DNA of 56,737 nt from an uncultured Prevotellaceae bacterium (GCA_937893145.1 CALBJW010000025.1:1-56737), one strand, 5' to 3'; shown: positions 1 to 9,450, counted from the first letter of the stretch. Notes: generated by a model from the sequence alone, not told the origin. A program made the numbers and translations.

Positions 1-2112
1 GCCCAACACAATATCGGTACCACGGCCTGCCATATTGGTTGCAATGGTAACGGTTTTTGGTTGACCAGCAAGTGCAAGAATTTCCGCTTCTTTTTCGTGG
101 TATTTCGCATTCAATACCTGATGAGGGATACGGCGCATCTGAAGCATCTTGCTCAACTGCTCAGAGATTTCCACACTGGTAGTACCAACCAAGACAGGAC
201 GGCCAGCCTCACGCATCTTCACGATTTCCTCAATGACAGCCTTATACTTTTCACGCTTGGTCTTATAGACACGGTCGTTCATATCATCACGAGCAATGGG
301 ACGGTTGGTGGGAATCTCAACAACATCGAGCTTATAGATGTCCCAGAACTCACCTGCCTCGGTAATAGCAGTACCTGTCATACCCGAGAGCTTGTGATAC
401 ATACGGAAGTAGTTCTGGAGTGTGATAGTAGCGAATGTCTGAGTAGCAGCTTCAACCTTTACTCTTTCCTTTGCTTCAACAGCCTGGTGGAGACCATCAG
501 ACCAGCGACGACCTTCCATGATACGGCCAGTCTGCTCATCGACAATCTTAACCTCACCATCCATCACAACATAGTCGTCATCCTTTACGAACATTGTGTA
601 AGCCTTGAGGAGCTGCTGCATAGTGTGAACACGTTCGCTCTTAACTGCATAATCCTGCATAAGCTCATCCTTCTTCGCAAGTTTTGCTTCTTCGCTTTCA
701 AATGTCTGGTTCTCAAGTTCAGAGAGTTCTGTTGTGATGTCTGGAAGCACGAAGAACTTATCGTCCTTAATGATGTTGGCAATGAGTTCGTTACCCTTAT
801 CTGTCATCTCAACACTCTTCTGCTTTTCATCAACAACGAAGAAGAGTGGGTTAGTAGCCTCAGGCATACGACGGTTGTTGTTCTCCATGTAGATTTCTTC
901 TGTCTGGAGCAAACCAGTCTTAATACCTGGCTGAGAGAGGAACTTAACGAGGGCATTGTTCTTTGGCATACCCTTGTATGCACGGAAGAGAGAGAGGAAA
1001 CCTGCAGAAACATCTTCCTTGTTGTCGCTTTCAACGAGTCTCTTAGCCTCTGTGAGGTAGTTCTGAGTAAGACGGCGCTGAGCTTCAACGAGTTGTTCTA
1101 CGATAGGGCAGTATTCCTCAAACATCTGGTCGTCACCCTTTGGAACAGGACCAGAGATGATGAGTGGAGTACGAGCATCGTCCACGAGTACGGAGTCAAC
1201 CTCATCGACAATAGCGAAGTTGTGCTTGCGCTGAACGAGCTCCTCTGGCTTCATACACATGTTGTCGCGGAGGTAGTCGAAACCAAATTCGTTGTTTGTA
1301 CCGAATGTGATATCTGCCTGATAAGCCTTGCGACGTGATGAAGAGTTTGGCTGGTGCTTATCGATACAATCTACGCTGAGACCGTGGAACATATAGAGAG
1401 GACCCATCCACTCAGAGTCACGCTTAGCAAGATAGTCGTTGACTGTTACGACATGTACACCATTGCGAGTCAATGCGTTGAGGAATACTGGTAGAGTAGC
1501 CACAAGAGTCTTACCTTCACCAGTAGCCATTTCTGCAATCTTACCCTGATGGAGAACAGTACCACCGAAGAGCTGAACATCGTAGTGCACCATGTTCCAT
1601 ACAGTGTCGTTACCACCTGCAATCCAATGATTGTGCCAGATAGCCTTGTCACCATCAAGTGTGAGGAAGTCGCGACCTTCAGCTGCGAGTTCACGGTCGA
1701 AGTCTGTTGCTGTAACTACAACGCCTTCTTCTCCGCTTTCAGAGAAACGGCGTGCAGAATCCTTAACGATAGCGAAGACTGTAGGGAGAACTTCGTTGAG
1801 ACCTTCTTCGAACTTGTCAAGAATCTTTTCTTCAATCTTGTCCACTTCATCGAAGAGAGGCTTACGTCTGTCGATGTCTGTTTCTTCAATCTTCTTGTTG
1901 ATTTCTTCAATCTGAGCACGGAGGTCCTTAACGGAATCCTGGAGGTACTCTTTGATTTCATCTACCTTAGCACGAAGCTCATCGTTTGAGAGCTTTTGAA
2001 TTTCTGGGTAGACAGCCTTCACCTGATTAACAATAGGCGTAATCTCCTTGATGTCGCGAGAAGCCTTATTACCAAAGAGGCCGCTGATAATTGAAAATAA
2101 ATTTATTGCCAT
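1..2112 (-). CDS. secA: SecA preprotein translocase ATPase (partial, 3' end outside window)
   Basis: SecA is the ATP-driven motor that pushes unfolded presecretory proteins through SecYEG at the inner membrane. An uninterrupted frame runs from ATG at 2112 to the window edge (704 codons), so the C-terminal part of the protein is missing here. Visible are Walker A (MATGEGKTL, about residues 195-203), the DEAD-type Walker B segment VDEVDSVLVDDARTP, the preprotein-binding region, and the helicase motif GRGTDIVLG at the very edge. Residues about 45-130 form a charged Lys/Glu-rich stretch not found in E. coli SecA; long SecA proteins with such an insertion are usual in Bacteroidetes. The next gene upstream ends at 2181. 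No clear TAnnTTTG promoter was found in the 68-bp gap. Confidence 0.97.
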   Translation of the reverse strand, partial: MAINLFSIISGLFGNKASRDIKEITPIVNQVKAVYPEIQKLSNDELRAKVDEIKEYLQDSVKDLRAQIEEINKKIEETDIDRRKPLFDEVDKIEEKILDKFEEGLNEVLPTVFAIVKDSARRFSESGEEGVVVTATDFDRELAAEGRDFLTLDGDKAIWHNHWIAGGNDTVWNMVHYDVQLFGGTVLHQGKIAEMATGEGKTLVATLPVFLNALTRNGVHVVTVNDYLAKRDSEWMGPLYMFHGLSVDCIDKHQPNSSSRRKAYQADITFGTNNEFGFDYLRDNMCMKPEELVQRKHNFAIVDEVDSVLVDDARTPLIISGPVPKGDDQMFEEYCPIVEQLVEAQRRLTQNYLTEAKRLVESDNKEDVSAGFLSLFRAYKGMPKNNALVKFLSQPGIKTGLLQTEEIYMENNNRRMPEATNPLFFVVDEKQKSVEMTDKGNELIANIIKDDKFFVLPDITTELSELENQTFESEEAKLAKKDELMQDYAVKSERVHTMQQLLKAYTMFVKDDDYVVMDGEVKIVDEQTGRIMEGRRWSDGLHQAVEAKERVKVEAATQTFATITLQNYFRMYHKLSGMTGTAITEAGEFWDIYKLDVVEIPTNRPIARDDMNDRVYKTKREKYKAVIEEIVKMREAGRPVLVGTTSVEISEQLSKMLQMRRIPHQVLNAKYHEKEAEILALAGQPKTVTIATNMAGRGTDIVLG

Positions 2113-2180
2113 ATAATGTATTATTTTTGTTATCTATTTGAGTTAATTGTTGTTTGGCAAATGCCTGAACTTGATTTTAT

Positions 2181-3734
2181 TTAGAAGAGTGGGGCAGCTT
2201 TGCAAGCATTTGGTGCCCTTATTCGGATGTGGTGAGCAATGGTTGGAGCGATACACTCTACTGTGATTGGAGTCTTAATCGTTTCGTGCTGAAGACCGAA
2301 CCCGTAGAAGATGAGTGGGAACTCAAAGAACGAGTCGCGTTGCATCTGCTTCGAGTTGTTTTCCTCGTTTGCGAGAGTCCAACCTGGTTCCACATGAATG
2401 AGAATGTCACCCGAACAGTTGGTGTTGTAGCCTTCGTGAATCTCCTTGATACCTGGTGTGAGTGCTCCTTGAATGATTCGCTGTGAGGTGAATACATCAC
2501 GAACACCAGAGAACTGGAAGAGGAAGTCGTTACAACATTCAAGCACCTCAGCGAGCTTTAAGTGCTTCTGCTCTAAGAGACTATGGTTGAGATAAATTTG
2601 ATTTCCGTAGTAAGCCTCTACATATTTGCCTTGACCATAGATTGCTACGAGGTACATGTTGAGCAATGCTGCGCATCGGTTGATGGTAAAGGTTCCTGTA
2701 GGGATGTTGTATTTTGTGAGGTCATCATTAGGAGTATCGTCGTATCCTGTTGATGTGAGGTAGATGAGAGTCTTGTCAAGACCTACTGACTGGTCGATAG
2801 CCTTGAGAAGTTCTGCAATCTCGTTGTCAAGACGAATGTATGTGTCCTGAAGTTCAGTTGTTGTTTCTGAGATGGACTTAGAGTCGAAGTTTCCCGCAAA
2901 ATAGCAGATAGACAAGTAGTCTGTGCTTAAGTCTGTTGCGACATCATTGCTATAGATGCAGAGTTTTGCGGCATTAGTGATGTCAGCATTTACCAATGCG
3001 CTATTCTTGTACTGGCGGAAGGCGTACTCACCCTTGAAGGTGTGGTTAAATTCCTTCTGCTCACTTGCAAGATAGTAGTTGTAGTTGAGCTGATGGGTTG
3101 GAGTCCACTTGAGTCCTGGAATCTGAGTTGTACTGCTGTTTACAATAGACTTTGCCCATTTAGGTTCGTTGCCGTAATATGAAGTGCCAGCCCATTTTCC
3201 TGTGTTTGTGTCAATCCACAAAGCCCAGTCGGCAGCGTGACCAGCAGCAAGGACGGCTGCATCACGGTTTGGAGCGATGGAATAGACATGTGCCTTACCA
3301 TTTGTGGCAACCTTGAGTTCGTCACCAATAGTTGAAACACGAAGGTTCTTTGCAGATGAGCATTCGGTTGTGTTTACTCCCTTGTAAGCGTTGTCATCCA
3401 CACAGAAAATGGTGTGAAGTGATTTGCGGTCAAGCCATTGGTCACCAATGATGCCATGATTGTATGGAGAAGTGCCAGTTGCGATAGTTGCAACTGCAGA
3501 AGCACGGTCAACGGAATTGAATGGATATTCTACATTAGTGTACAACTGTCCTTCATTCAGAAGTTTCTTGAATCCGTCCTCACCGTAGAGAGGAGCGAAA
3601 GCATGAAGATAATCAGAACGCAACTTGTCGATAGTGATGCCCACAACAAGGCGAGGCACAGATGGACGTGTCTGCGCTAAGGCTGCAGAGATAGCAGCGT
3701 ATGCGAGGAGGGTAGTGAAAAGTTGCTTCTTCAT
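2181..3734 (-). CDS. PafA-like alkaline phosphatase superfamily protein, probably catalytically dead
   Basis: A 517-residue exported protein (signal peptide about residues 1-20, ending ALAQ) with the fold signature of the PafA/NPP branch of the alkaline phosphatase superfamily: VVGITIDKLRSDYL near the N-terminus, ATGTSPYNHGI near residue 90 and PLIFYGFGL near the end. Asp36 of the metal site is present. The position of the catalytic Thr, nine residues before the TG of the conserved TG-P-HGI block, is Arg77; the DHG metal motif is replaced by LTSTGYDD, and the usual D-x-x-GH segment reads CYFAGN. It is therefore likely a pseudoenzyme with a binding or structural role in the periplasm. It starts only 9 bp after the stop of the Lnb-type gene, so the two are almost certainly cotranscribed and may act together. 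The family call is firm; the inactivity is inferred from alignment by eye. Confidence 0.8.
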   Translation of the reverse strand: MKKQLFTTLLAYAAISAALAQTRPSVPRLVVGITIDKLRSDYLHAFAPLYGEDGFKKLLNEGQLYTNVEYPFNSVDRASAVATIATGTSPYNHGIIGDQWLDRKSLHTIFCVDDNAYKGVNTTECSSAKNLRVSTIGDELKVATNGKAHVYSIAPNRDAAVLAAGHAADWALWIDTNTGKWAGTSYYGNEPKWAKSIVNSSTTQIPGLKWTPTHQLNYNYYLASEQKEFNHTFKGEYAFRQYKNSALVNADITNAAKLCIYSNDVATDLSTDYLSICYFAGNFDSKSISETTTELQDTYIRLDNEIAELLKAIDQSVGLDKTLIYLTSTGYDDTPNDDLTKYNIPTGTFTINRCAALLNMYLVAIYGQGKYVEAYYGNQIYLNHSLLEQKHLKLAEVLECCNDFLFQFSGVRDVFTSQRIIQGALTPGIKEIHEGYNTNCSGDILIHVEPGWTLANEENNSKQMQRDSFFEFPLIFYGFGLQHETIKTPITVECIAPTIAHHIRIRAPNACKAAPLF

Positions 3735-3743
3735 TTGAATATC

Positions 3744-4958
3744 TTATTTCTGAATGAGACTTGTGATGATTGCTCTTGTAATGATGATTGCTGTTATAAT
3801 GTAAAGAACATTGTCAACCTTTTGTCCTGTGATAGCAATAATAATTAATGATGCAATGATGATGCCACCAACTACTACTGCCAAATTGTCCTTTTTGTTT
3901 TTCTTCTGGCAGTAGATGATGTAACCTGCATAGATGAAATATAAAGGATTGAAGATTATAACCTGCCAATTTGTGCTTACTGCTGGATGAACCGAGAAGA
4001 AGAACAGATAAGCGATGATGACACCTGCACATCCTTGTGCTATGTGGAGAAGAACATCAAACCAATATGAGCGTTTCTTTCTCTTGTAGTCCCAGATGCT
4101 TAAGCAAACTGTGAGGAGTGCTAAAAGTCCAAATGCAAGGAATGGAGTGAAAGGAGTGTCGCTTGTCTTGTTGGAATCCTTCTCGTCGAGTATGCCCATC
4201 TTTCCTACAACCAACTTTCTCTTGCTACCGTCTGGACTGATGATGTAAGCATTGTCGATGTCGTTCTCGTAGTGGGCAGGAATAAACTGCTGAATGTTGC
4301 GAGGTGCGAGAGTGTCAATCTCTGTTCCGAGCATGAGGTCGATGCCAAAACTGAGCCATGAGTCGTTCTTGAGACACTCATGAAGTTCATCGCGAGCAGT
4401 CAATGCAGGCACTTCATTCTGATATTCAACCTTACCATTGATTGCCTTCTCAATCATGTCGCGAGCACGAGTTGTGCAGTTGTCGTAAAGCCAGTTGTAA
4501 CGGTAACCGCGATTCTCTGGAAGGATGTTTTCGTAGAGGAGTTCATGGAGGCGCAAGCATTCTTCTGGAGTGAGATTGAGAACCTGTTCTGATACTCCAT
4601 TGCCTAAAAAATTGTAGCGATAGAAGAAGTAAGCACCTGGTTCTGCTGCAACGATGTAGTCTGTTTCGCCCTTGATGAACTTCATTACAAAGTTTGCACC
4701 AGACATGTCGAAGCAACCGTAGTTGAACACCACATCACGACCAGTAATCACATTTACGATGCGAAGAGCTGTGTGACCGAAATGAGCGTAAACATCTGTG
4801 CCCGGAGTACATGTAATGAGGGAGATGCGAAGGCTGTCTTTGTCTTCGCTGATGCTGTCGTTATCGATAGCTGGGATAGAAGCGTCTTGTGCTGAACAAA
4901 TCGTGATGTTCAGAACAAAGAGCATAGCTGTTAATATGTATTGTAAACCTTTTCGCAT
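3744..4958 (-). CDS. Lnb-type (DUF4105) lipoprotein N-acyltransferase homologue
   Basis: Membrane protein of 404 residues from the ATG at 4958; an upstream in-frame start at 5003 would add 15 residues but lies upstream of the promoter, so the internal Met (MRKGL) is chosen. A signal peptide or first helix is followed by a periplasmic domain with the DUF4105/Lnb hallmarks: TPGTDVYAHFGHTALR near residues 50-65 and YNWLYDNCTTRARD near residue 165, with the His and Cys expected for the acyltransfer centre. The C-terminal third carries about five hydrophobic helices. Lnb proteins N-acylate lipoproteins in bacteria lacking Lnt, so this would act on lipoproteins at the outer face of the inner membrane. 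The substrate is not visible from sequence; the family call is strong. Confidence 0.82.
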   Translation of the reverse strand: MRKGLQYILTAMLFVLNITICSAQDASIPAIDNDSISEDKDSLRISLITCTPGTDVYAHFGHTALRIVNVITGRDVVFNYGCFDMSGANFVMKFIKGETDYIVAAEPGAYFFYRYNFLGNGVSEQVLNLTPEECLRLHELLYENILPENRGYRYNWLYDNCTTRARDMIEKAINGKVEYQNEVPALTARDELHECLKNDSWLSFGIDLMLGTEIDTLAPRNIQQFIPAHYENDIDNAYIISPDGSKRKLVVGKMGILDEKDSNKTSDTPFTPFLAFGLLALLTVCLSIWDYKRKKRSYWFDVLLHIAQGCAGVIIAYLFFFSVHPAVSTNWQVIIFNPLYFIYAGYIIYCQKKNKKDNLAVVVGGIIIASLIIIAITGQKVDNVLYIITAIIITRAIITSLIQK

Positions 4959-4968
4959 AATATGGATG

Positions 4969-4999
4969 CAAAGGTACAAAAAAAAAGGCAAATGCCGAA
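4969..4999 (-). promoter_or_regulatory. Promoter of the Lnb-type gene, near-leaderless
   Basis: On the minus strand TACCTTTG spans 4976 to 4969 with a TTCG (TTTG-like) element 19 bp upstream at 4999-4996. Start of transcription should fall near 4963, leaving only about 5 nt before the ATG at 4958. The -35-type element lies inside the hairpin of the nqrF terminator. Confidence 0.6.
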
Positions 5000-5008
5000 A
5001 CATTTGCC
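4977..5008 (-). terminator. Intrinsic terminator after nqrF
   Basis: Inverted repeat GGCAAATG (4987-4994) / CATTTGCC (5001-5008) with a 6-nt loop. On the minus strand it is followed by a run of ten T (4986-4977), a classical intrinsic terminator for the nqr operon. It overlaps the promoter of the next gene. Confidence 0.8.
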
Positions 5009-5054
5009 CTTTTATTAAGCATATTTAATAATAAATTATTAAAAAGCGATGTTA

Positions 5055-6329
5055 TTATCCTCCGAAGTTATCGAAGTCAATCATATCATCTTCAACACCG
5101 AGAGAGTGGAGGAGGTCGAGAACTGTCTTAGCCATCATTGGAGGACCGCAGAGGTAGTACTCAACATCTTCTGGTGCTTCATGCTGCTTGAGGTAAGTGT
5201 CGCCCATAACAGGAGCAACGAAACCTGGAGTGTACTTGATACCAGCTGCATCTGCCTTTGGATCTGGACGGTCGAGGGCGAGGTGGAAGTGGAAGTTAGG
5301 GAATTCCTTCTCGAGACCGAGGAAGTCATCGAGGAATGGAATCTCTTCAAGTGCACGAGCTCCGTAGAAGTAATGCATTTCGCGGTCGCGGATGTTGAGA
5401 GTCTTGAGACAGTGCATAATCTGAGCGCGGAGAGGAGCCATACCGGCACCACCACCGACCCAAATCATCTCACGACCTGTACCGTACTTAGGACGGAACT
5501 CTCCGTAAGGACCTGACATGATTACCTTGTCGCCTGGCTTGAGAGAGAAGATGTAAGATGATGCGATACCTGGCATTACATCCATGAAGCCTGGACCCTG
5601 ATCCTTTGGCTTGAATGGAGGAGTAGCGATACGAACATTAAGAGTGATGATATCGCCCTCGTCTGGGTAGTTAGCCATAGAGTATGCACGGATTGTAGGA
5701 GTATCGTTCTGACACTTGAGACCGAAGAGACCGAACTTCTCCCATGCTGGGAGGTAAGTGTCGCCGATGAGTGACTTGTCGATATCCTTGTCGTAATCCA
5801 TCTTGTATGCAGGAATCTTGATCTGAGCGTAAGAACCTGGTTCGAAGTCCATGTGTTCGCCTGGAGGGAGAGCCACCTTGTACTCCTTGATGAATGTAGC
5901 CACGTTCTTGTTGCCAATAACTGTACATTCCCATTCCTTAACACCCATTACTGAGTCTGCTACCTTAAGAGAGAGGTCGCCCTTAACCTTAGCCTGACAG
6001 CCGAGGCGGTAACCTTCCTTAATCTGCTTACGAGTGAAGTGACCCTTCTCTGAGTCGAGAATTTCGCCACCACCTTCTGTGATCTGGCACTTACACTGTC
6101 CACATGAACCCTTACCACCACAAGCTGATGGGAGGTAAACATCGTTAGCAGCGAGTGTAGCGAGAACGCTTGAACCCTGATCTACAGTAAGCTTGTCTTT
6201 ACCATTGATAGTAATTGTAACCTGTCCGCTTGGAGAAAGGTATTTCTTAGCAACGAGGAGGATGATAACCAATGCGAGCACGATTACCAAGAACACAGCG
6301 ATGCTTAATCCAATAAATGTCATATTCAT
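5055..6329 (-). CDS. nqrF: Na+-translocating NADH:quinone reductase subunit F
   Basis: Subunit F is the NADH-oxidising entry point of Na+-NQR. One N-terminal membrane helix (residues about 5-27) anchors a 2Fe-2S ferredoxin domain with cysteines at 70, 76, 79 and 111, followed by an FAD domain (RAYSMANYP) and an NADH-binding domain (GGGAGMAPLRAQI). The C-terminus FDNFGG is typical of the family. The length, 424 residues, is slightly above the roughly 410 usual for proteobacterial NqrF. It is the last gene of the nqrA-F operon, 18 bp after nqrE. Confidence 0.97.
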   Translation of the reverse strand: MNMTFIGLSIAVFLVIVLALVIILLVAKKYLSPSGQVTITINGKDKLTVDQGSSVLATLAANDVYLPSACGGKGSCGQCKCQITEGGGEILDSEKGHFTRKQIKEGYRLGCQAKVKGDLSLKVADSVMGVKEWECTVIGNKNVATFIKEYKVALPPGEHMDFEPGSYAQIKIPAYKMDYDKDIDKSLIGDTYLPAWEKFGLFGLKCQNDTPTIRAYSMANYPDEGDIITLNVRIATPPFKPKDQGPGFMDVMPGIASSYIFSLKPGDKVIMSGPYGEFRPKYGTGREMIWVGGGAGMAPLRAQIMHCLKTLNIRDREMHYFYGARALEEIPFLDDFLGLEKEFPNFHFHLALDRPDPKADAAGIKYTPGFVAPVMGDTYLKQHEAPEDVEYYLCGPPMMAKTVLDLLHSLGVEDDMIDFDNFGG

Positions 6330-6347
6330 ATTGCAATATCCTTTCTT

Positions 6348-6974
6348 TTAGATTTTGAGACCAGAGAAACACATAAATGCCATAGCCATGAGACCTACTG
6401 TGATGAATGTAATACCAAGGCCCTGGAGAGGCTTTGGAACATCTGAGTAAGCCATCTTTTCACGGATTGCTGCGAGACCAACGATAGCGAGAGTCCAACC
6501 GATACCTGAACCGAGAGCGTAAGCGATACAGTCGCTAACACCACCGATGTACTGAGTAGAAGTTGGGTCCATGTTGATACGCTGCTGCATAAAGAGAGAA
6601 GCACCCATGATAGCACAGTTTACCGCGATAAGTGGGAGGAAGATACCGAGTGCTGCGTAGAGTGATGGAGAGAAGCGTTCTACTATCATCTCGACGAGCT
6701 GTACCATACCTGCGATGACTGCGATGAAGAGGATGAATGCGAGGAATGTGAGGTCAACGCCTTCTGCGAGAGCGCCATTAGCGAGAACCTTTGTCTGAAG
6801 GAGGTAATCAACAGGAACTGTGATGAGGAGCACGAATGTTACTGCAACACCAAGTCCGAGTGATGTCTTTACTGTCTTAGATACTGCGAGGTAAGAGCAC
6901 ATACCCAAGAAGAAAGCGAAAATCATGTTGTCGACGAAAATCGAACGAACAAACAAACTAATGAAATGTTCCAT
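6348..6974 (-). CDS. nqrE: Na+-translocating NADH:quinone reductase subunit E
   Basis: Integral membrane subunit of 208 residues with about six helices, starting MEHFISLFVRSIFVDN, which is characteristic of NqrE. It is homologous to NqrD and RnfA/E; the pair holds an intramembrane iron centre between conserved cysteines, and Cys26 (MCSYLAVS) and Cys115 (AVNCAIMGA) are present. It lies between nqrD and nqrF with short gaps, so it is cotranscribed. Confidence 0.96.
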   Translation of the reverse strand: MEHFISLFVRSIFVDNMIFAFFLGMCSYLAVSKTVKTSLGLGVAVTFVLLITVPVDYLLQTKVLANGALAEGVDLTFLAFILFIAVIAGMVQLVEMIVERFSPSLYAALGIFLPLIAVNCAIMGASLFMQQRINMDPTSTQYIGGVSDCIAYALGSGIGWTLAIVGLAAIREKMAYSDVPKPLQGLGITFITVGLMAMAFMCFSGLKI

Positions 6975-7003
6975 ATTATTCTTATTTCTTTATTGGGTTA
7001 ATG

Positions 7004-7636
7004 TTACTTTTTCTCATCATTTACTGCACGGTGAACCCAGATGAAGCAAGCAACGAGGATGAGTGCCATAGCTGGCATAGTCATCATACCGTTGTTGATG
7101 TAGAGACCGCCATTCTCCATATAGCAGCAGTCTGGAATTACCTGGAAACCGAAGATTGTACCGAAACCGAGGAGTTCGCGAACGAAACCTACTACTACGA
7201 GTACGAATGCATAGCCAAGACCGTTAGCGATACCATCGATGAATGAAGGTATTGGAGCGTTCTGCATGGCGAATGCCTCGAGGCGACCCATGAGGATACA
7301 GTTTGTGATGATAAGACCAACGTAAACTGAAAGTTCAACGCTCACGTCATAAACGTATGCCTTGAGGATGTTGCTCACGATAGTTACGAGAGCAGCAACA
7401 ACTACGAGCTGTACGATGATACGGATGCGGTTTGGAATAGTCTTGCGAAGAAGTGAAATGATAACGTTTGCGAAGGCTGTGATGATTGTAACGGAAAGAC
7501 CCATTACAATGGCAGGCTTCAGCTGTGATGTTACGGCGAGAGCTGAACAGATACCGAGTACCTGAACTGCTACAGGGTTGTTAAGGTTAAGCGGACCCTT
7601 GAAGATTTCGCCATTCTCTTTTGAAAATAAACTCAT
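7004..7636 (-). CDS. nqrD: Na+-translocating NADH:quinone reductase subunit D
   Basis: Membrane subunit of 210 residues with about six helices. NPVAVQVLGICSALAV and GLIITNCILMGRLEAFA carry the two conserved cysteines of the NqrD/NqrE iron site. It pairs with NqrE in the membrane core that couples electron flow to Na+ export. Position between nqrC and nqrE is canonical. Confidence 0.96.
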   Translation of the reverse strand: MSLFSKENGEIFKGPLNLNNPVAVQVLGICSALAVTSQLKPAIVMGLSVTIITAFANVIISLLRKTIPNRIRIIVQLVVVAALVTIVSNILKAYVYDVSVELSVYVGLIITNCILMGRLEAFAMQNAPIPSFIDGIANGLGYAFVLVVVGFVRELLGFGTIFGFQVIPDCCYMENGGLYINNGMMTMPAMALILVACFIWVHRAVNDEKK

Positions 7637-7653
7637 ATTCTTTGTCCTCCTTA

Positions 7654-8280
7654 TTAATTTTTAAATGCATCAATGTCAGCCTTCTTGTCAGCAAGGCTCT
7701 GCTTGAGCATATCGTTAACACCGTTTGAAGTAAGAGTAGCACCTGTAACAGCATCTACATAGTTGTCTGTAGTGATGTCGTTTGGTGCCTTTCCTGCCTT
7801 GAAGACTCCGAGAACAACGTCGCCGTTCTCGTTGAAAATCTTCTTGCCCTGGAAAGATTCCTGGAACCACTGCTCCTTGATACGAGCACCGAGACCAGCA
7901 GTTTCACCCTCGTGGTTGAAGAATGTGCCGTAAACTGTCTCACCGTCCTTGTCGATAGAAACCCATCCCCAGATAGGACCCCAAAGACCAGCACCGCTAA
8001 CCTTTACTACGAGCTTTTCTTCACCATTCACATTTGCCTTGAGAACTTCTGCCATTTCGTTCTGTTCGCCGAAGACATTAGTCCATTCAGCTTCAGGATC
8101 AGCACATTCGCGGATGTTGAGGGATGCGAGAACCTGCTTCTTTGTGTCGAGAGCAACATTCTTGTCCTGAGTTGGCTTCAATGCTGATGCTACGAAAGCA
8201 AGGAGGAAAGCGACGATGATTACCATCACGCTGGCATATATAATAGTATATGCGTTGCTATTTGTATTCAATTTTGCCAT
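7654..8280 (-). CDS. nqrC: Na+-translocating NADH:quinone reductase subunit C
   Basis: Periplasmic flavoprotein of 208 residues with one N-terminal membrane helix (about residues 10-33). It carries the flavinylation motif as TGATLTSNGV, the covalent FMN attachment Thr being about residue 182. Length is shorter than the roughly 255 residues of Vibrio NqrC, with the core FMN-binding domain intact. It sits between nqrB and nqrD. Confidence 0.95.
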   Translation of the reverse strand: MAKLNTNSNAYTIIYASVMVIIVAFLLAFVASALKPTQDKNVALDTKKQVLASLNIRECADPEAEWTNVFGEQNEMAEVLKANVNGEEKLVVKVSGAGLWGPIWGWVSIDKDGETVYGTFFNHEGETAGLGARIKEQWFQESFQGKKIFNENGDVVLGVFKAGKAPNDITTDNYVDAVTGATLTSNGVNDMLKQSLADKKADIDAFKN

Positions 8281-8296
8281 TTCTTATGTCCTCCTA

Positions 8297-9445
8297 TTAT
8301 TTAGCAGCACGCTTAGCGCGCTTGTTAATGTTAGACTGTACGAAGATGTAGTCGAAGAGTGGAGCGAATACGTTCATCAAGAGGATAGCGAGCATCATAC
8401 CTTCTGGATAACCAGGGTTCATAACACGGATGATGATTGCCATAGCACCGATAAGGAATCCGAAGATCCACTTGCCGCCTTCTGTACGTGGAGAAGTAAC
8501 TGGGTCAGTAGCCATGAATACAGCACCGAAGCAGAAACCACCTACTGTGAGCTGTTCCCACCACTCGAAGTTCTGAGCACCGTCGTAACGGAGGAGGTAA
8601 GCCATGAGGGCACCACCTACGAATGTAGAAACGATGATCTTCCAGCTTGCGATACCAGCCCAGATGAGGATGGCAGCACCGATGAGGATAGCGATAACAG
8701 AAGTTTCACCAATAGAACCAGGGATAGTACCGATGATAGTGTCGATTGGAGCTGCAGTAACAGCCTCACCAGCAGCGAGCTGACCGAGAGGAGTAGCGCA
8801 AGAGTAACCATCGATTGTACCGTTGATACAGTCCATGTAGTTCTCGTTTACCCATACCTTGTCACCTGACATCATTGCTGGATAAGCAAAGAAGAGGAAC
8901 GCACGAGTAACGAGTGCAGGGTTGAAGATGTTCATACCTGTACCACCGAACACTTCCTTAGCGAAGATAACAGCGAATGCTGTAGCGATAGCAAGAATCC
9001 AGAGTGGGCAGTTTACAGGAACAATCATTGGGATGAGGATACCTGTTACGAAGAAACCTTCGTGTACCTCTTCCTTCTTATACTGAGCGATAGCAACCTC
9101 AATGCCGAGACCTACGAGGTAGGAAACGATAATCTTTGGAAGCATTGCACCGAGACCATAAAGGAACTGACCAACTACTCCGCAGTCACAGCCAACAGCG
9201 AGTGAGTGCTGAAGACCGATGTTCCACATACCGAAGAGAAGGGCAGGGATGAGTGCGATTACTACAAAGAAGATTGAGCGCTTAGAGTCGATAGCATCGT
9301 GGATCTGAGCACCACGAACCTTAGCAGTCTCGTTTGGCACATAGAAGAATGTCTCCATTGCGTCAAAAAGAGAACCAAAGGCGCTGAGCTTACCTCCTTC
9401 TGAGAAGGTAGGCTTCATGTTGTCAAGAATTTTCTTAAGTCCCAT
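8297..9445 (-). CDS. nqrB: Na+-translocating NADH:quinone reductase subunit B
   Basis: Large membrane subunit of 382 residues with about ten helices, carrying a covalent FMN and the main Na+ pathway. The flavinylation motif reads SCAT, with Thr218 the expected attachment site; the usual sequence is SGAT, so a Cys replaces Gly. The following IPGSIGETS segment is well conserved. It starts 5 bp after the nqrA stop, so the two are translated from one message. Confidence 0.96.
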   Translation of the reverse strand: MGLKKILDNMKPTFSEGGKLSAFGSLFDAMETFFYVPNETAKVRGAQIHDAIDSKRSIFFVVIALIPALLFGMWNIGLQHSLAVGCDCGVVGQFLYGLGAMLPKIIVSYLVGLGIEVAIAQYKKEEVHEGFFVTGILIPMIVPVNCPLWILAIATAFAVIFAKEVFGGTGMNIFNPALVTRAFLFFAYPAMMSGDKVWVNENYMDCINGTIDGYSCATPLGQLAAGEAVTAAPIDTIIGTIPGSIGETSVIAILIGAAILIWAGIASWKIIVSTFVGGALMAYLLRYDGAQNFEWWEQLTVGGFCFGAVFMATDPVTSPRTEGGKWIFGFLIGAMAIIIRVMNPGYPEGMMLAILLMNVFAPLFDYIFVQSNINKRAKRAAK

Positions 9446-9450
9446 AGTGC

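Noticed and set aside
61..1338. Long open frame of 425 codons on the plus strand
   Set aside because: It is antisense to secA, which has clear motifs; the translated product has no sensible composition or family.
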